This document shows, in pieces, positions 53,016 through 62,042 of a stretch of 64,000 bases of DNA. The translations under genes were made by a program, and so were the position numbers. The number at the start of each line of letters is the position of its first letter. Positions within the stretch are counted from its first letter, which is position 1. This DNA comes from Cystobacter fuscus (GTDB lineage: Bacteria > Myxococcota > Myxococcia > Myxococcales > Myxococcaceae): contig NZ_CP022098.1 of assembly GCF_002305875.1 (NCBI RefSeq), forward strand, positions 9,238,001-9,302,000, written 5' to 3'. Under the pieces are notes generated by a model. The model was given only the letters and a program-made list of their open reading frames with translations, did not search any database and was not told the DNA's origin.

Positions 53016-53675
53016 TCAGTGACCGCCTTCGGACGCTCCGAACATCGTCTTGGCGTACTGCAAGCCGATTCCGTAGCCGCCACCGTGGGTCTTGGCGATG
53101 CCGGTGGTCAGGCCGTACGTGGCCTCGCGCGCCCAATCGCGCTGCAGCTCGAGCAGGTACTGCAGGCTGGTCATCGGAACCGCACCGGCCTGGATCATCC
53201 GCTGCACCGCACGCTCGTGCGCCTCGTCGGACACATCACCGCAGGCATCGGTGATGACGAACGTCTTGAAGCCCTGGTCGATCGCCGACACGACGGGACC
53301 CACGATACACACGCCCGTCCACAGTCCCGCGAACACCAGCCGCTCCTTCTCGAAGGCGTTGATCTGGGTGATCACCTGCTTGTCTTCCCAGGCATTCATG
53401 GAGGTGCGGTCGTAGACCTTCGCACCAGGAAACGCCTCGGTGATCTCCGGGAACAACGGCCCCGAGAAGCTCTTCTCCGCGACCGTGGTCAGCAGGGTCG
53501 GGACGCGGAAGCCAGCGGCGGCCTTGGAGATGAGCGCGGTGTTGTTGCGCAGTTGCGCGATGTCGATCGAATGCGTCGCGAAGGTCATCTGCGACTGGTG
53601 ATCGATCAGGATCAAGGCATGGTCGGTGGGCGACAGGAGGCCCTTTCCGGGCGTGGGGGAGGCTTTGGGCGGCAT
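53016..53675 (-). CDS. Isochorismatase-superfamily hydrolase (YcaC-like)
   Basis: 219 residues. Cysteine-hydrolase fold: ALILIDHQSQM (catalytic Asp), the middle Lys region around LTTVAEKSF, and the nucleophile in FAGLWTGVCIVGPVVSAIDQGF (Cys). YcaC-like members act on amides or ureides, not isochorismate. As first gene of the operon with an amidohydrolase and an exporter, it may start a detoxification or amide-degradation path. A tandem-repeat operator lies 64-98 bp upstream of the ATG. Confidence 0.9.
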   Translation of the reverse strand: MPPKASPTPGKGLLSPTDHALILIDHQSQMTFATHSIDIAQLRNNTALISKAAAGFRVPTLLTTVAEKSFSGPLFPEITEAFPGAKVYDRTSMNAWEDKQVITQINAFEKERLVFAGLWTGVCIVGPVVSAIDQGFKTFVITDACGDVSDEAHERAVQRMIQAGAVPMTSLQYLLELQRDWAREATYGLTTGIAKTHGGGYGIGLQYAKTMFGASEGGH

Positions 53676-53738
53676 GGGACTGTTCCTCTTCGGTTTGGGT
53701 TATGCCAAACAGACTAGAGCGTCAGGACTCGAGAAAAA

Positions 53739-53773
53739 ACACTCGAAAGCGCAGGAAGCGGATCACCCGAATG
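53739..53773 (-). promoter_or_regulatory. Tandem-repeat operator upstream of the isochorismatase-led operon
   Basis: On the plus strand ACACTCGAAAG (53739-53749) and TCACCCGAATG (53763-53773) are 24 bp apart. A roughly 44-bp block around them is about three-quarters identical to the block at 59141-59184 upstream of the alpha/beta hydrolase gene, in the same orientation relative to its gene. This points to one regulator acting at both places. Confidence 0.6.
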
Positions 53774-53797
53774 GGGGAGTGAACGCCCACCGGCCCG

Positions 53798-54169
53798 TTA
53801 CTCATCAACGCGGGTCTTCTTGCGCGGCGGCAGGGTGACAACACGCCTTCCGAACAACCACGCATCCACCGAGTGAGCGCCGGGTCCGAGGAGCGCCAGT
53901 GCACCCGCGGCGAGCAGCTCGATACCCGCTTCAGGCAGGGTCACGCCGCCCATGACCATGAAGTCGTAGAAAGAGAACAGGAAGCACACGACCGCGAGGG
54001 TAGGTGTCAGAACGCCCAGGCAGAGTCCGATGGCCAGGAGCGCGAGCATCGCATTCATCAGCGGTCCGCCGGAGAGGTGGGGCAGCAGGGACAGGGCGAC
54101 CGACAGGCGCAGCAACAGCAGTCCGACCCCGGGGCCACCTTCGGGAAACATGGAGAAGAGGCGTTGCAC
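53798..54169 (-). CDS. DoxX-family membrane protein
   Basis: 123 residues with four hydrophobic helices: GLLLLRLSVALSLLPHLSG, MNAMLALLAIGLCLGVLTPTLAVV, CFLFSFYDFMVMGG, GIELLAAGALALLGPGAHSVDAWLFGRRV. The closing GPG..S.D.....RR motif is the DoxX hallmark. DoxX proteins are linked to redox stress or quinone metabolism; the exact role is unknown. It stands upstream of the isochorismatase operon on the same strand, 122 bp away, with the shared operator between them. Confidence 0.85.
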   Translation of the reverse strand: MQRLFSMFPEGGPGVGLLLLRLSVALSLLPHLSGGPLMNAMLALLAIGLCLGVLTPTLAVVCFLFSFYDFMVMGGVTLPEAGIELLAAGALALLGPGAHSVDAWLFGRRVVTLPPRKKTRVDE

Positions 54170-54402
54170 CGGTCCATCTTACCCCCCCTGGTGCGGCGCG
54201 ATTGTATCTGAGATAAGGGAGCCCGGCCTCCCCATTTCGGGGGATTCCAACGATGTCGATGACGGGTATCCAACGACCGTTCGCTGGTCGAGCTCAACGG
54301 GACGGAGCCGATGTTTCCACGACGAAGGGTGATGACTGCGGGTGGAACGGCCTCGCGGGGCGACATGGGCCTCTCCGGCCGCCCGGCGGAGGGCGCTGAG
54401 CG

Positions 54403-55035
54403 ATGAGCTCCACGAACCCGCCCATTCGCATCCTGATTGTCGACGATCATCCGCTGCTGCGCGAAGGGCTCAGCAGCATGATCGCCGGGCAACCGGACAT
54501 GAAGCTGGTCGCCGAGGCGGAGAATGGAGAGCAGGCCCTGCAAGCCTTCCGCGACCACCTGCCAGACATCACGCTGATGGACGTGCAGATGCCCACGATG
54601 AATGGCATCGATGCGATCACGGCGATCCGCACCGAGTTCCCCACCGCGAGAATCATCATCCTGACGACCTACAAGGGCGACATGCAGGCGTTGCGCGCCA
54701 TCAAGGCAGGCGCGTCCGGATATCTGCTCAAGAGCATGTTGCGCAAGGAGTTGGTGGAAACCATCCGCAGCGTGCATGCGGGACGTCGCCGCATCGCCGC
54801 GGATATCGCCACCGAGATGGCCGAGCACGTGGCGGACGACGAATTGACGGCACGGGAATGTGACGTCCTGCGCCTCGTGGCCAGCGGCAGCGCCAACAAG
54901 GAAGTCGCCGCCCGGATGGGCATCTCCGAGGAGACGGTCAAGACGCACATGAAGAACGTCCTGACCAAGCTCGGCGCCAAGGACAGGACGCATGCGGTGG
55001 TCGTCGCGCTGAAGCGGGGAATCATCGATATCTGA
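54403..55035 (+). CDS. NarL/LuxR-family response regulator
   Basis: 210 residues. Receiver (about 8-125): VDDHPLLREGL, phospho-acceptor D60 (DITLMDVQMPTMNG), conserved Lys in YLLKSMLR. The C-terminal LuxR-type HTH (about 145-205) is LTARECDVLRLVASGSANKEVAARMGISEETVKTHMKNVLTKLGA. It is followed after 49 nt by its likely kinase. The tandem repeats that flank this locus on both sides (53739 and 59144) are candidate targets. GGAGGG upstream supports the ATG. Confidence 0.93.
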   Translation: MSSTNPPIRILIVDDHPLLREGLSSMIAGQPDMKLVAEAENGEQALQAFRDHLPDITLMDVQMPTMNGIDAITAIRTEFPTARIIILTTYKGDMQALRAIKAGASGYLLKSMLRKELVETIRSVHAGRRRIAADIATEMAEHVADDELTARECDVLRLVASGSANKEVAARMGISEETVKTHMKNVLTKLGAKDRTHAVVVALKRGIIDI

Positions 55036-55084
55036 GCGTGGCCGCGCGGCGGCAGCGGCTCGTATCCGTCGAGGTAGAATACCG

Positions 55085-58000
55085 ATGGTGGGGACGAGGC
55101 TCAGGGGACCCGTCAGGTTCTGGCAGCAGGCGCTGTTCCTCGGACTCGTCGCGGTGCTCACGTTCTTCGCGGACACGGCGCGGGCATTCAGTCAGGACCG
55201 ACGCCTCACTCAGTTCCACCACACCCGGTGGACGATCAAGGAAGGAGCTCCCGGCCAGATCTCCGCGATCGCTCAGACAGAAGACGGGTATCTGTGGCTT
55301 GCCGCGGCCGCTTCGTTGTACCGGTTCGAGGGCATCCGCTTCGAACGGTTCGAGCCGCCCTCGGGCGATCCCTTCTCCACCATCCAGACCTTGTACGCCC
55401 CGCCCGACGGTGGGCTGTGGATCGGCTTCCAGCTCGGCGGCGTCGCGTTCCTGAAAGAGGGACACTTGACCCGGTATCATGGCACCGAGGGCGCACCGAC
55501 CAGGTCGGTTTCCGCCTTCGCCACGGATCGGGACGGCAACGTCTGGGCCTCCGAAATGCGTGGAGGACTGTTCCGTCTGTCCGGCACGCGCTGGGAACAG
55601 ATTGGAGAATCCTGGGGGTATCCGGGCAGCAAGTCCCGGCACCTGTTCGTGGATCGGGACGGCACGCTGTGGGTCGCCACCGAGAAGACCCTGTTGTATC
55701 TGCCGCGCGGCGCGCACAGGTTCGTGCCCACGGACGTCAGCGTCGGGTGGGTGTTCCAGTTGAGGCAGGCACCGGATGGAAGGATCTGGATGACGGAATC
55801 GGGCGGTGACGTGCGACCGATTCCGGTGCCCGGCCACGGACAGACGGAGAATCCCCCCACCCTGCATGTGGAGTCGGCGGGCATGTTGTTCGCCCGCGAC
55901 GGGAGCCTGTGGCTCACCACCCTGGGTGATGGGGTCCGCCGCCTCGCCCATCCCGAGCGCTCGTCGGCCGGAGACGCGGCGGAGGTGGGTGGGGAGGTGG
56001 AGTCCTTCACCGAGAAGGATGGCCTGAGCGCGGATTACGCATGGCCAGTGCTCGAGGATCGCGAGGGCAATGTCTGGGTGGGCACCAGCGGCGGGCTCGA
56101 TCGCTTCCGCACCAGCTCGATGGTGCTGGCGGAGTTCCCGCGCGGTTCGCACGATTTCGCCCTGATCGCGGGGAATGCCGGCGAGGTCTGGGCGGGTACC
56201 ACCAACCGTCCGCTCATGCGCTTGCACGACGGCGAGGTCTCGTTCGAGCAGCTCGGCTCCCCGGTCCGCTCCGCCTACCGCGACGAAGAGGGTGTGGTCT
56301 GGCTGGGAGCGGACGACGGCCTGTGGCGGGTGGAGGACGGCCGCCTGAGTCGCGTCACGCCACTGCCGGATCCGCTCGCGCAGGTGCAGGCCATGACTCG
56401 CGATCGCCATGGCACACTCTGGGTGTCCCTGACGACCGGTGGACTGATGCAGTGGGAGGATGGCCGTTGGCACTCGGTGGAGGAGCCGCTGGGTCCTTTG
56501 GATGGCGAGAGCATCCACACCGCGATGACCGATGGTCGCGGACGGGTATGGCTGGGCCATCAGCGGGGCATCATCACGCGGGTCGACGGCGACGAGGTCC
56601 GGCGGTTCACCGAGGACGACGGGCTCAGGCTGGGGGTGGTCGCCGCCCTGACCGCCGGCCGCCGGTATGTGTGGGTCGGCGGCCAGTTCGGACTGGCCTT
56701 CCATGACGGTGAGCGCTTTCGTCCACTCGTCGCCGACGGTGACGAATCGTTCCGCAGCGTGAGCGGCATCATCGAGCGCCCCGATGGCAGCCTGTGGGTG
56801 CATGCCGTGCCGGGGGTCTTTCACGTCCCGGCGGAGGAGGTCCGGCGCGCGGTAGGCGATCCCGGCCATCGCGTGCGCTATGAGTTGTTCGACTTCCTCG
56901 ACGGGCTTCCGGCCAGGCCGACGCTGCTGCGTCCGTTGCCCACGGCCATCGCGGGCGGCGACGGGCGTCTGTGGTTCGCCACCAGCAACGGTGTGGTCTG
57001 GATCGATCCCGAGCGGATCGCCCGCAATCCGTTGCCTCCACCGGTGTCCATCCTCTCCGTGAAGGCCGATGGCCGCCGGTACGCGCCAGCAGCGGACGTG
57101 ACGCTTCCGATCCATCCCGCCAACCTGGAGATCGACTATGCCGCGCTCAGCCTGTCCATCCCCGAGCGCGTGCGTTTCCGCTACCGGTTGGAAGGCGTGG
57201 ACGAGCACTGGCAGGACGTCGGTACGCGGCGCACCGCCTATTATGGCAACCTGGCGCCGGGGCAGTACCGCTTCCACGTGATCGCATCGAACAACGACGG
57301 CGTGTGGAACGAGCACGGCGCGAGCCTCGAGTTCGTCGTTCCGCCCGCGGTCCACCAGACCTGGTGGTTTCGCACGCTCTGCATGGCGGCCGGACTGCTG
57401 CTGCTCTGGCTGATGTATCTGCTGCGTCTGCGCCAACTGACCGCGAAGATGCGCGGCCGTCTGGAGGAGCGGCACGCGGAGCGCGAGCGGATCGCCCGGG
57501 AGCTGCACGACACCCTCCTGCAGAGCGTGCAGGGGCTGGTGCTCCGGTTGCAGGCCGTCGCCGAGCAGCTCCCCGAGCACGAGCCGGCACGTCAGGCGAT
57601 GGAGAAGGCCCTGGATCGCGCGGACGAGGTACTGGCCGAGGGCCGCGACCGGGTGATGGATCTGCGCTCGTCCGCCCACGCGGGTCGCGACCTGTCGGAC
57701 GCGCTCGTGCGGGTCGGGAAGGAGTTGGCGGAGAACCTCCCGATGTCGTTCCGTCTGGTCACGGAAGGTGTGCCACAAGAGTTGAACGCCGCCGTGCAGG
57801 TGGAGATCTTCTTGATCGGCCGAGAGGCCCTGCTCAACGCGTTCCAGCACGCGGGAGGCACGGCCGTGGAAGCAGAACTCCACTACGACTCCGACGAGTT
57901 GCGCGTGCGGATCCGGGACGACGGCGCGGGCGTGGACCCGGAGGTTCTCGAAATGGGCGGCCGTCCGGGGCACTGGGGCCTCGCGGGGATGCACGAACGG

Positions 58001-58159
58001 GCAGCGAGGATCGGGGCTACATTGCAAGTGTGGAGCCGGACCGATGCCGGCACGGAAGTGGAATTGAAGGTCCCAGCCGAGATCGTCTACCGGCGGAGGC
58101 CGAAAGCGGCCTGGTGGAGCAGGCTGAAGGATATCGCCCGCCTGGCGCGAGGGAGATGA
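55085..58159 (+). CDS. Membrane sensor kinase with periplasmic two-component beta-propeller (Reg_prop, Y_Y_Y, HisKA_3)
   Basis: 1024 residues. An N-terminal signal-anchor (about 14-35) is followed by repeated Reg_prop blades (…GNVWVGTSGGL, GRIWMTESGG, GTLWVATEKT, GRVWLGHQRG) up to ~680, a Y_Y_Y domain (about 690-758; RFRYRLEGVDEHWQDVG...PGQYRFHVIASNNDGVWNE), TM2 (about 762-783), HisKA_3 (ARELHDTLLQSVQGLVLRLQ, His808) and HATPase (about 915-1010). Such Bacteroidetes-style sensors bind extracellular oligosaccharide or other ligands across two propellers; here it pairs with a NarL-type regulator directly upstream, which fits HisKA_3. Its ligand may belong to the surrounding hydrolase or terpene pathway. 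Confidence 0.93.
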   Translation: MVGTRLRGPVRFWQQALFLGLVAVLTFFADTARAFSQDRRLTQFHHTRWTIKEGAPGQISAIAQTEDGYLWLAAAASLYRFEGIRFERFEPPSGDPFSTIQTLYAPPDGGLWIGFQLGGVAFLKEGHLTRYHGTEGAPTRSVSAFATDRDGNVWASEMRGGLFRLSGTRWEQIGESWGYPGSKSRHLFVDRDGTLWVATEKTLLYLPRGAHRFVPTDVSVGWVFQLRQAPDGRIWMTESGGDVRPIPVPGHGQTENPPTLHVESAGMLFARDGSLWLTTLGDGVRRLAHPERSSAGDAAEVGGEVESFTEKDGLSADYAWPVLEDREGNVWVGTSGGLDRFRTSSMVLAEFPRGSHDFALIAGNAGEVWAGTTNRPLMRLHDGEVSFEQLGSPVRSAYRDEEGVVWLGADDGLWRVEDGRLSRVTPLPDPLAQVQAMTRDRHGTLWVSLTTGGLMQWEDGRWHSVEEPLGPLDGESIHTAMTDGRGRVWLGHQRGIITRVDGDEVRRFTEDDGLRLGVVAALTAGRRYVWVGGQFGLAFHDGERFRPLVADGDESFRSVSGIIERPDGSLWVHAVPGVFHVPAEEVRRAVGDPGHRVRYELFDFLDGLPARPTLLRPLPTAIAGGDGRLWFATSNGVVWIDPERIARNPLPPPVSILSVKADGRRYAPAADVTLPIHPANLEIDYAALSLSIPERVRFRYRLEGVDEHWQDVGTRRTAYYGNLAPGQYRFHVIASNNDGVWNEHGASLEFVVPPAVHQTWWFRTLCMAAGLLLLWLMYLLRLRQLTAKMRGRLEERHAERERIARELHDTLLQSVQGLVLRLQAVAEQLPEHEPARQAMEKALDRADEVLAEGRDRVMDLRSSAHAGRDLSDALVRVGKELAENLPMSFRLVTEGVPQELNAAVQVEIFLIGREALLNAFQHAGGTAVEAELHYDSDELRVRIRDDGAGVDPEVLEMGGRPGHWGLAGMHERAARIGATLQVWSRTDAGTEVELKVPAEIVYRRRPKAAWWSRLKDIARLARGR

Positions 58160-58182
58160 GAGCGCGCGCCGAGGCGGATACG

Positions 58183-59058
58183 TCAGGCGACGGCGCCTGC
58201 CCGGGCACGCGGCACCGGCTGGGCGTCGAGGAAGGAGCGCAAGGCGGTCGCGAAGGGCTCCGGCCGCTCGAAGAATGGGAAGTGCGAGCCCCCCTCCTCG
58301 GCGGTGAAGATGCGCAACTGGGCGCCCGGGATTTGCTCGGCGCTCCACTTCTGCGAGGCCGGGTTGACGTGGCTGACCTCGCCGGCCATCACCAGCGTCG
58401 GCACGTCGATGCGTGGCAGCACGTCGCGCCAGTCCTGCATGATGTGGTCCAGCAACAGCCGTGAGCCGAAGCCGCCCTCGAGCTTGAGGTTCTCCTGGTA
58501 GAGCCACGCCAGATCCGCGCTGGAGATCTGTTTGGTGAGCATGGAGACGAGGAAGTCGTGCCGCACGGCCGCCGCGTCGGGACCGAGGACGCCCTTGCAG
58601 AAGGCCTCGGCACCGGGGAAATCCAAGATGGCCCCCACTTCGGTCGCCTCGACCTTGTTCAACCAGGGGAGAACCGTGCAGGCACTGGGCTGGTCGATGA
58701 TGATGAGCGAACTCACCTTCGCGGAGCCGAACAGGTCGAGGTAGCTCCACAGCACCGACGCCCCCATGGAGTGGCCCGCGAAATCCGCCCGCTCGATCCC
58801 CAGGTACGTCAGGAGTTCGTCGAGGTCACGCGCGAGCCGGGCGATGCGAGCGCCGTGCGGAGGATGGCCGGACTCACCGTGGCCACGCTGGTCGTAGCTG
58901 ACGACACGGTAATGACTGGCGAGCATGGGGATGACCCGATCGAACATCGCGCGCGACTGTGACCAGCCGTGCAGCAATACCAGGGTACGCTCGCTCGAAC
59001 TCGAACCCGCGAGGTGATAGTCCAGTTCGCATCCGTCGGCGGTGGTGAAGGTGCTCAT
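58183..59058 (-). CDS. Alpha/beta-hydrolase fold protein
   Basis: 291 residues. LVLLHGWSQSRAMF (oxyanion HG), DQRGHGES, nucleophile Ser in GHSMGASVLW, a late Asp (TLVMAGEVSHV region) and His in GGSHFPFFERPEPF complete the triad. No signal peptide. The overall pattern resembles epoxide hydrolases, haloperoxidase-like esterases or lactonases; the substrate is open. It is divergent from the P450-terpene synthase pair, so it may act on the terpenoid, or on the compound handled by the isochorismatase operon with which it shares an operator. Confidence 0.9.
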   Translation of the reverse strand: MSTFTTADGCELDYHLAGSSSSERTLVLLHGWSQSRAMFDRVIPMLASHYRVVSYDQRGHGESGHPPHGARIARLARDLDELLTYLGIERADFAGHSMGASVLWSYLDLFGSAKVSSLIIIDQPSACTVLPWLNKVEATEVGAILDFPGAEAFCKGVLGPDAAAVRHDFLVSMLTKQISSADLAWLYQENLKLEGGFGSRLLLDHIMQDWRDVLPRIDVPTLVMAGEVSHVNPASQKWSAEQIPGAQLRIFTAEEGGSHFPFFERPEPFATALRSFLDAQPVPRARAGAVA

Positions 59059-59143
59059 GATGTCTTCCTTGGGGGTGCGCTCGGTTCAAGGCCAGAGACG
59101 CCAGGTCCACTCGCACCAGTAGCGTGTCGGACATGGGAGGAAA

Positions 59144-59178
59144 TCACCCGAAAGCACATGCAAGGCTTCACCCGAAAG
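59144..59178 (-). promoter_or_regulatory. Tandem-repeat operator between the alpha/beta hydrolase and P450 genes
   Basis: Two perfect copies of TCACCCGAAAG (59144-59154 and 59168-59178) are 24 bp apart on the plus strand, in the 175-bp divergent intergenic region. The hydrolase ATG is ~86 bp to the left and the P450 ATG ~56 bp to the right. See the matching site at 53739-53773. Confidence 0.65.
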
Positions 59179-59233
59179 AGGGAGCGAGCACTCACCATTG
59201 CACTCCACGAACAGGAATGAGAGATGGGACGGC

Positions 59234-60607
59234 ATGCAACTCGTAGAGGAAGAGACGTCACGAGCGGCCCCGATGCGGGTCCCGACCGCCCCCGCTCGTT
59301 GGCCACTTCTCGGACATTCCTGGCCCCTGCTCTCCAGACCACGAGATTTCCTTCTCTCGTTGGAGAAGGTCGGGAGTCTCGTCCGTGTCTACATCGGGCA
59401 GATGCCCATGGTGGTCATCACCGATCCCGAACTCACGCGTCAGGTCCTGCATGACAGCGCCACCTTCGATAAAGGAGGCTCCCTCTACGAGAAGCTGAGC
59501 GAGCTGACGGGCAATGGGCTGCTCACGAGCCAGTCGGAGCCGCACAAACGACAGCGTCGCCTGGTGCAGCCCGCCTTCAAGAAAAGTTCGATCAAGGACT
59601 ACTCGTCCGTCATGGCCGGGGTCGTCGAGGTGGCGCTCCGCGACTGGGAAGATGACGCCGTGGTCGACATGAAGGCCGCCGCCTATCACATCGTCTCCCG
59701 CATCGCGGCGCGATCGATGTTCTCGGCTGAAATGGCCGACGCCTCCATCGCGAGAATCGCCGAGGCCCTGTCCATCTACCTCAACGGCCTCTTCGTGCGA
59801 ACGGTGGGGCCGGGTGTGCTCTTCGAGCGGCTGCCCACTCCTGGCAACCTCCGCTACAAGCAGGCGCTCGAGGTGCTGCATCAGGAGATCAGCAGGATCA
59901 TCTCGGAGTACATCGCGTCCGGAGTGGAACGCGAGGACGTGCTGTCCATCCTCCTGAGGGAAAAGGACGAGGGCGATGGCGCGGGACTGTCCCCCCAGGA
60001 GGTCCACGATCAAGTCACGACACTGCTGCTGGCGGGAATCGAGACGTCGGCCGCGACCCTGTGCTGGTGTCTGTACCTGCTGAGCCACCATCCGGACGTC
60101 ACCCAACGGCTCCAGGCCGAGTTGGACGGTGTTCTCGGTGGGCGGGCCGCACAATGGGATGACATCCCCGAGCTGAAGCAAACACGTCGAATCGTCATGG
60201 AGGCGCTGCGCCTCTATCCACCGGGCTGGCTCTTCACCCGGGTGACGATGCGTGACACCGTCCTCGGCGCCTACCCGCTCCCGCGGGGAACCGGGATCGC
60301 GTACAGCCCCTATCTGCTGCACCGCAGCCCCAGTTCCTTCGAACAGCCGGACCGCTTCGATCCCGACCGGTGGCTCCCCGAGCGCTCCAACCGCCTGTCG
60401 ATGAACAGCTTCGTCCCCTTCGGTGGGGGGGTTCGCCGCTGTATCGGGGAGATGCTCGGGGTGACCGAGGTCATGCTGACCCTGGCGACGATCGCCTCGC
60501 ACTGGGAGGCGCGGTGCGTGCGCGAGGGGCCGATCGAGCCCGCGCCAGCACATGTCTCGTTGATCCCGAAGCAGTTGCGGATGCGGGTCACACGTCGGAA
60601 GAGGTAA
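59234..60607 (+). CDS. Cytochrome P450, terpene-tailoring type
   Basis: 457 residues. Proline-rich start (VPTAPARWPLLGHSWPLL), I-helix LLLAGIETSAATL (AGxET oxygen-activation), K-helix EALRLYPP (ExxR), meander FDPDRWLPER and heme loop FVPFGGGVRRCIGE (Cys403 thiolate). It resembles bacterial CYP170/PtlI-like enzymes that oxidise cyclised sesquiterpenes. The terpene synthase starts 4 nt later, so the P450 most likely oxidises that product. Electron-transfer partners (ferredoxin, reductase) are not in the window. No membrane anchor. Confidence 0.93.
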   Translation: MQLVEEETSRAAPMRVPTAPARWPLLGHSWPLLSRPRDFLLSLEKVGSLVRVYIGQMPMVVITDPELTRQVLHDSATFDKGGSLYEKLSELTGNGLLTSQSEPHKRQRRLVQPAFKKSSIKDYSSVMAGVVEVALRDWEDDAVVDMKAAAYHIVSRIAARSMFSAEMADASIARIAEALSIYLNGLFVRTVGPGVLFERLPTPGNLRYKQALEVLHQEISRIISEYIASGVEREDVLSILLREKDEGDGAGLSPQEVHDQVTTLLLAGIETSAATLCWCLYLLSHHPDVTQRLQAELDGVLGGRAAQWDDIPELKQTRRIVMEALRLYPPGWLFTRVTMRDTVLGAYPLPRGTGIAYSPYLLHRSPSSFEQPDRFDPDRWLPERSNRLSMNSFVPFGGGVRRCIGEMLGVTEVMLTLATIASHWEARCVREGPIEPAPAHVSLIPKQLRMRVTRRKR

Positions 60608-60611
60608 CCTC

Positions 60612-61610
60612 TTGAGAGTCCAAGTGAATCAACAGTCCATCCACCAGACGTTGGAAACGGTCGACTGGGGGCCTCCGCCGCCCCTCAACAAGCACTACCC
60701 GGGGATCCATCGGGAAGCGGATCTCTGGCTGGAGAGCGTGGGACTGACGGACAAGCCGGGCCGCCTCGCGAAGCACCGGAGGATCGAGGTTCCCCTGTTC
60801 GCGGCCATGGCCTATCCCACAGCCTCTCGCGACAACCTGCTCCTGGCCCATGACTGGATGGCCTGGCTGTTCGAGTACGATGACCAGTTCGATGAGGGGG
60901 ACGACGGTCACAGCACCGACAGGGCCCGGCAATCCCGGGAGAGCCTGTTGTCGATCCTCGACGACACGTCCACCGTGGCGCGGGAGGTCCCTCGGAGAAC
61001 GCTCCAATCAGGGCTGAGTGACATCTGGTCGAGACTGCGGGCCGTGGCCCCTCCTGGCCTGCGGGAGCGCTTCGCGGGGCATGTCGCGGACTACCTCGAG
61101 TCCTATGAATGGGAGACCCACAACCGCCGCGTCGGGTACTGCCCGGACGTCGAGGAGTATCTGGCAAAGCGACAGCACACGGGCGCCGCCCATCCCTGCT
61201 TCGACCTGGTCGTGCCCGCGGCGGGAATCCAGTACGGCCGTGTGGATTGGACGAATGCCAGGAGGGGGCGCCTCGAATACCTCTCGTCGGAGATCATCAC
61301 GCTGTCCAACGATCTCGTCTCATTTCCAAAGGAAATGGAGCAAGGAGACGTCCACAACATCGTGATCATCCTCATGCGGCGGCACGGACATCCGGAGCAA
61401 GAGGCGGTCCTTCGGACGGTGGGCCTGCTCGAGTCGCGCATCGCGGACTTCGAGCGGGAGGCGAGTGGACTGGCGCGAGCCCCCCTCGGCCTGAATGACG
61501 ATACGAAGCTTTACATCCACGGCCTGAAGGTCTGGTACCAGGCCAACTATTTCTGGTCGTTGAAATGCCGTCGCTTCATCGTCGACCAGGTGGATGAGGC
61601 GGCCCACTGA
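60612..61610 (+). CDS. Class I terpene synthase (sesquiterpene cyclase-like)
   Basis: 332 residues from a TTG at 60612 (GAGGTAAC upstream; a GTG at 60624 is the alternative). It has the aspartate-rich metal motif DDQFDE (D90-E95) and the NSE triad NDLVSFPKE (N233, S237, E241), both complete, which bind three Mg2+ and the diphosphate of farnesyl or geranylgeranyl diphosphate. Length and motif spacing match bacterial sesquiterpene cyclases, not the two-domain geosmin synthases. The C-terminal YIHGLKVWYQANYFWSL contains an aromatic/Trp-rich helix where an RY pair is usual; I see no clear RY. The product is unknown. Confidence 0.92.
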   Translation: MRVQVNQQSIHQTLETVDWGPPPPLNKHYPGIHREADLWLESVGLTDKPGRLAKHRRIEVPLFAAMAYPTASRDNLLLAHDWMAWLFEYDDQFDEGDDGHSTDRARQSRESLLSILDDTSTVAREVPRRTLQSGLSDIWSRLRAVAPPGLRERFAGHVADYLESYEWETHNRRVGYCPDVEEYLAKRQHTGAAHPCFDLVVPAAGIQYGRVDWTNARRGRLEYLSSEIITLSNDLVSFPKEMEQGDVHNIVIILMRRHGHPEQEAVLRTVGLLESRIADFEREASGLARAPLGLNDDTKLYIHGLKVWYQANYFWSLKCRRFIVDQVDEAAH

Positions 61611-62042
61611 GCCGCCTCATCAGTGGACAACCTCCATGGGAGGCGGCGAGGAGAGCCCGATGAGTCGAACCGTGGAATTTTCCAAGAATCCGTCATTGGG
61701 AGCGGAGTCTCACGGCTCCGTCACGGCGACCACGGGTTCCCCTTCCATGCCCGCGAAAGGAGTTGCGAGGACATGGCGGAGCCGGGAAGAAAACCACGCT
61801 ACGAACGAAACATGGTTGTTTGAGTTGACAAACCGACAACGCCTGCCTTAGAGATCCTTCCGGCTTTCCTCTGGATTTCTGGACGCTTCCGATAATCAAG
61901 GTGTGCGGTAGCACGAAGAAAGCGACGGGCTGCACGCGAGCACTGGCTCGACGGTAGCGGTTGCCGGTGTCACGGGTGCGGCAGGGGGCGGCGCGTCGTC
62001 GACGGACGCGCGGTGGCACTCAACATCAAGGAGCACCGATAC
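61611..62042. other. 432-bp gene-free region before the S8 peptidase
   Basis: No supported gene. A short plus-strand frame around 61594-61851 has no homology-like features and skewed composition. TTGACA (61825-61830), a 17-nt spacer and TTAGAG (61848-61853) make a fair sigma-70-type promoter ~190 bp before the peptidase ATG, within the imperfect inverted sequence GTTGTTTGAG/CAAACCGACAAC. Confidence 0.4.
61825..61853 (+). promoter_or_regulatory. Candidate promoter of the S8 peptidase
   Basis: TTGACA-N17-TTAGAG: a perfect -35 box with a weaker -10. The implied leader is about 180 nt. AT-rich surroundings are locally unusual. Confidence 0.4.
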
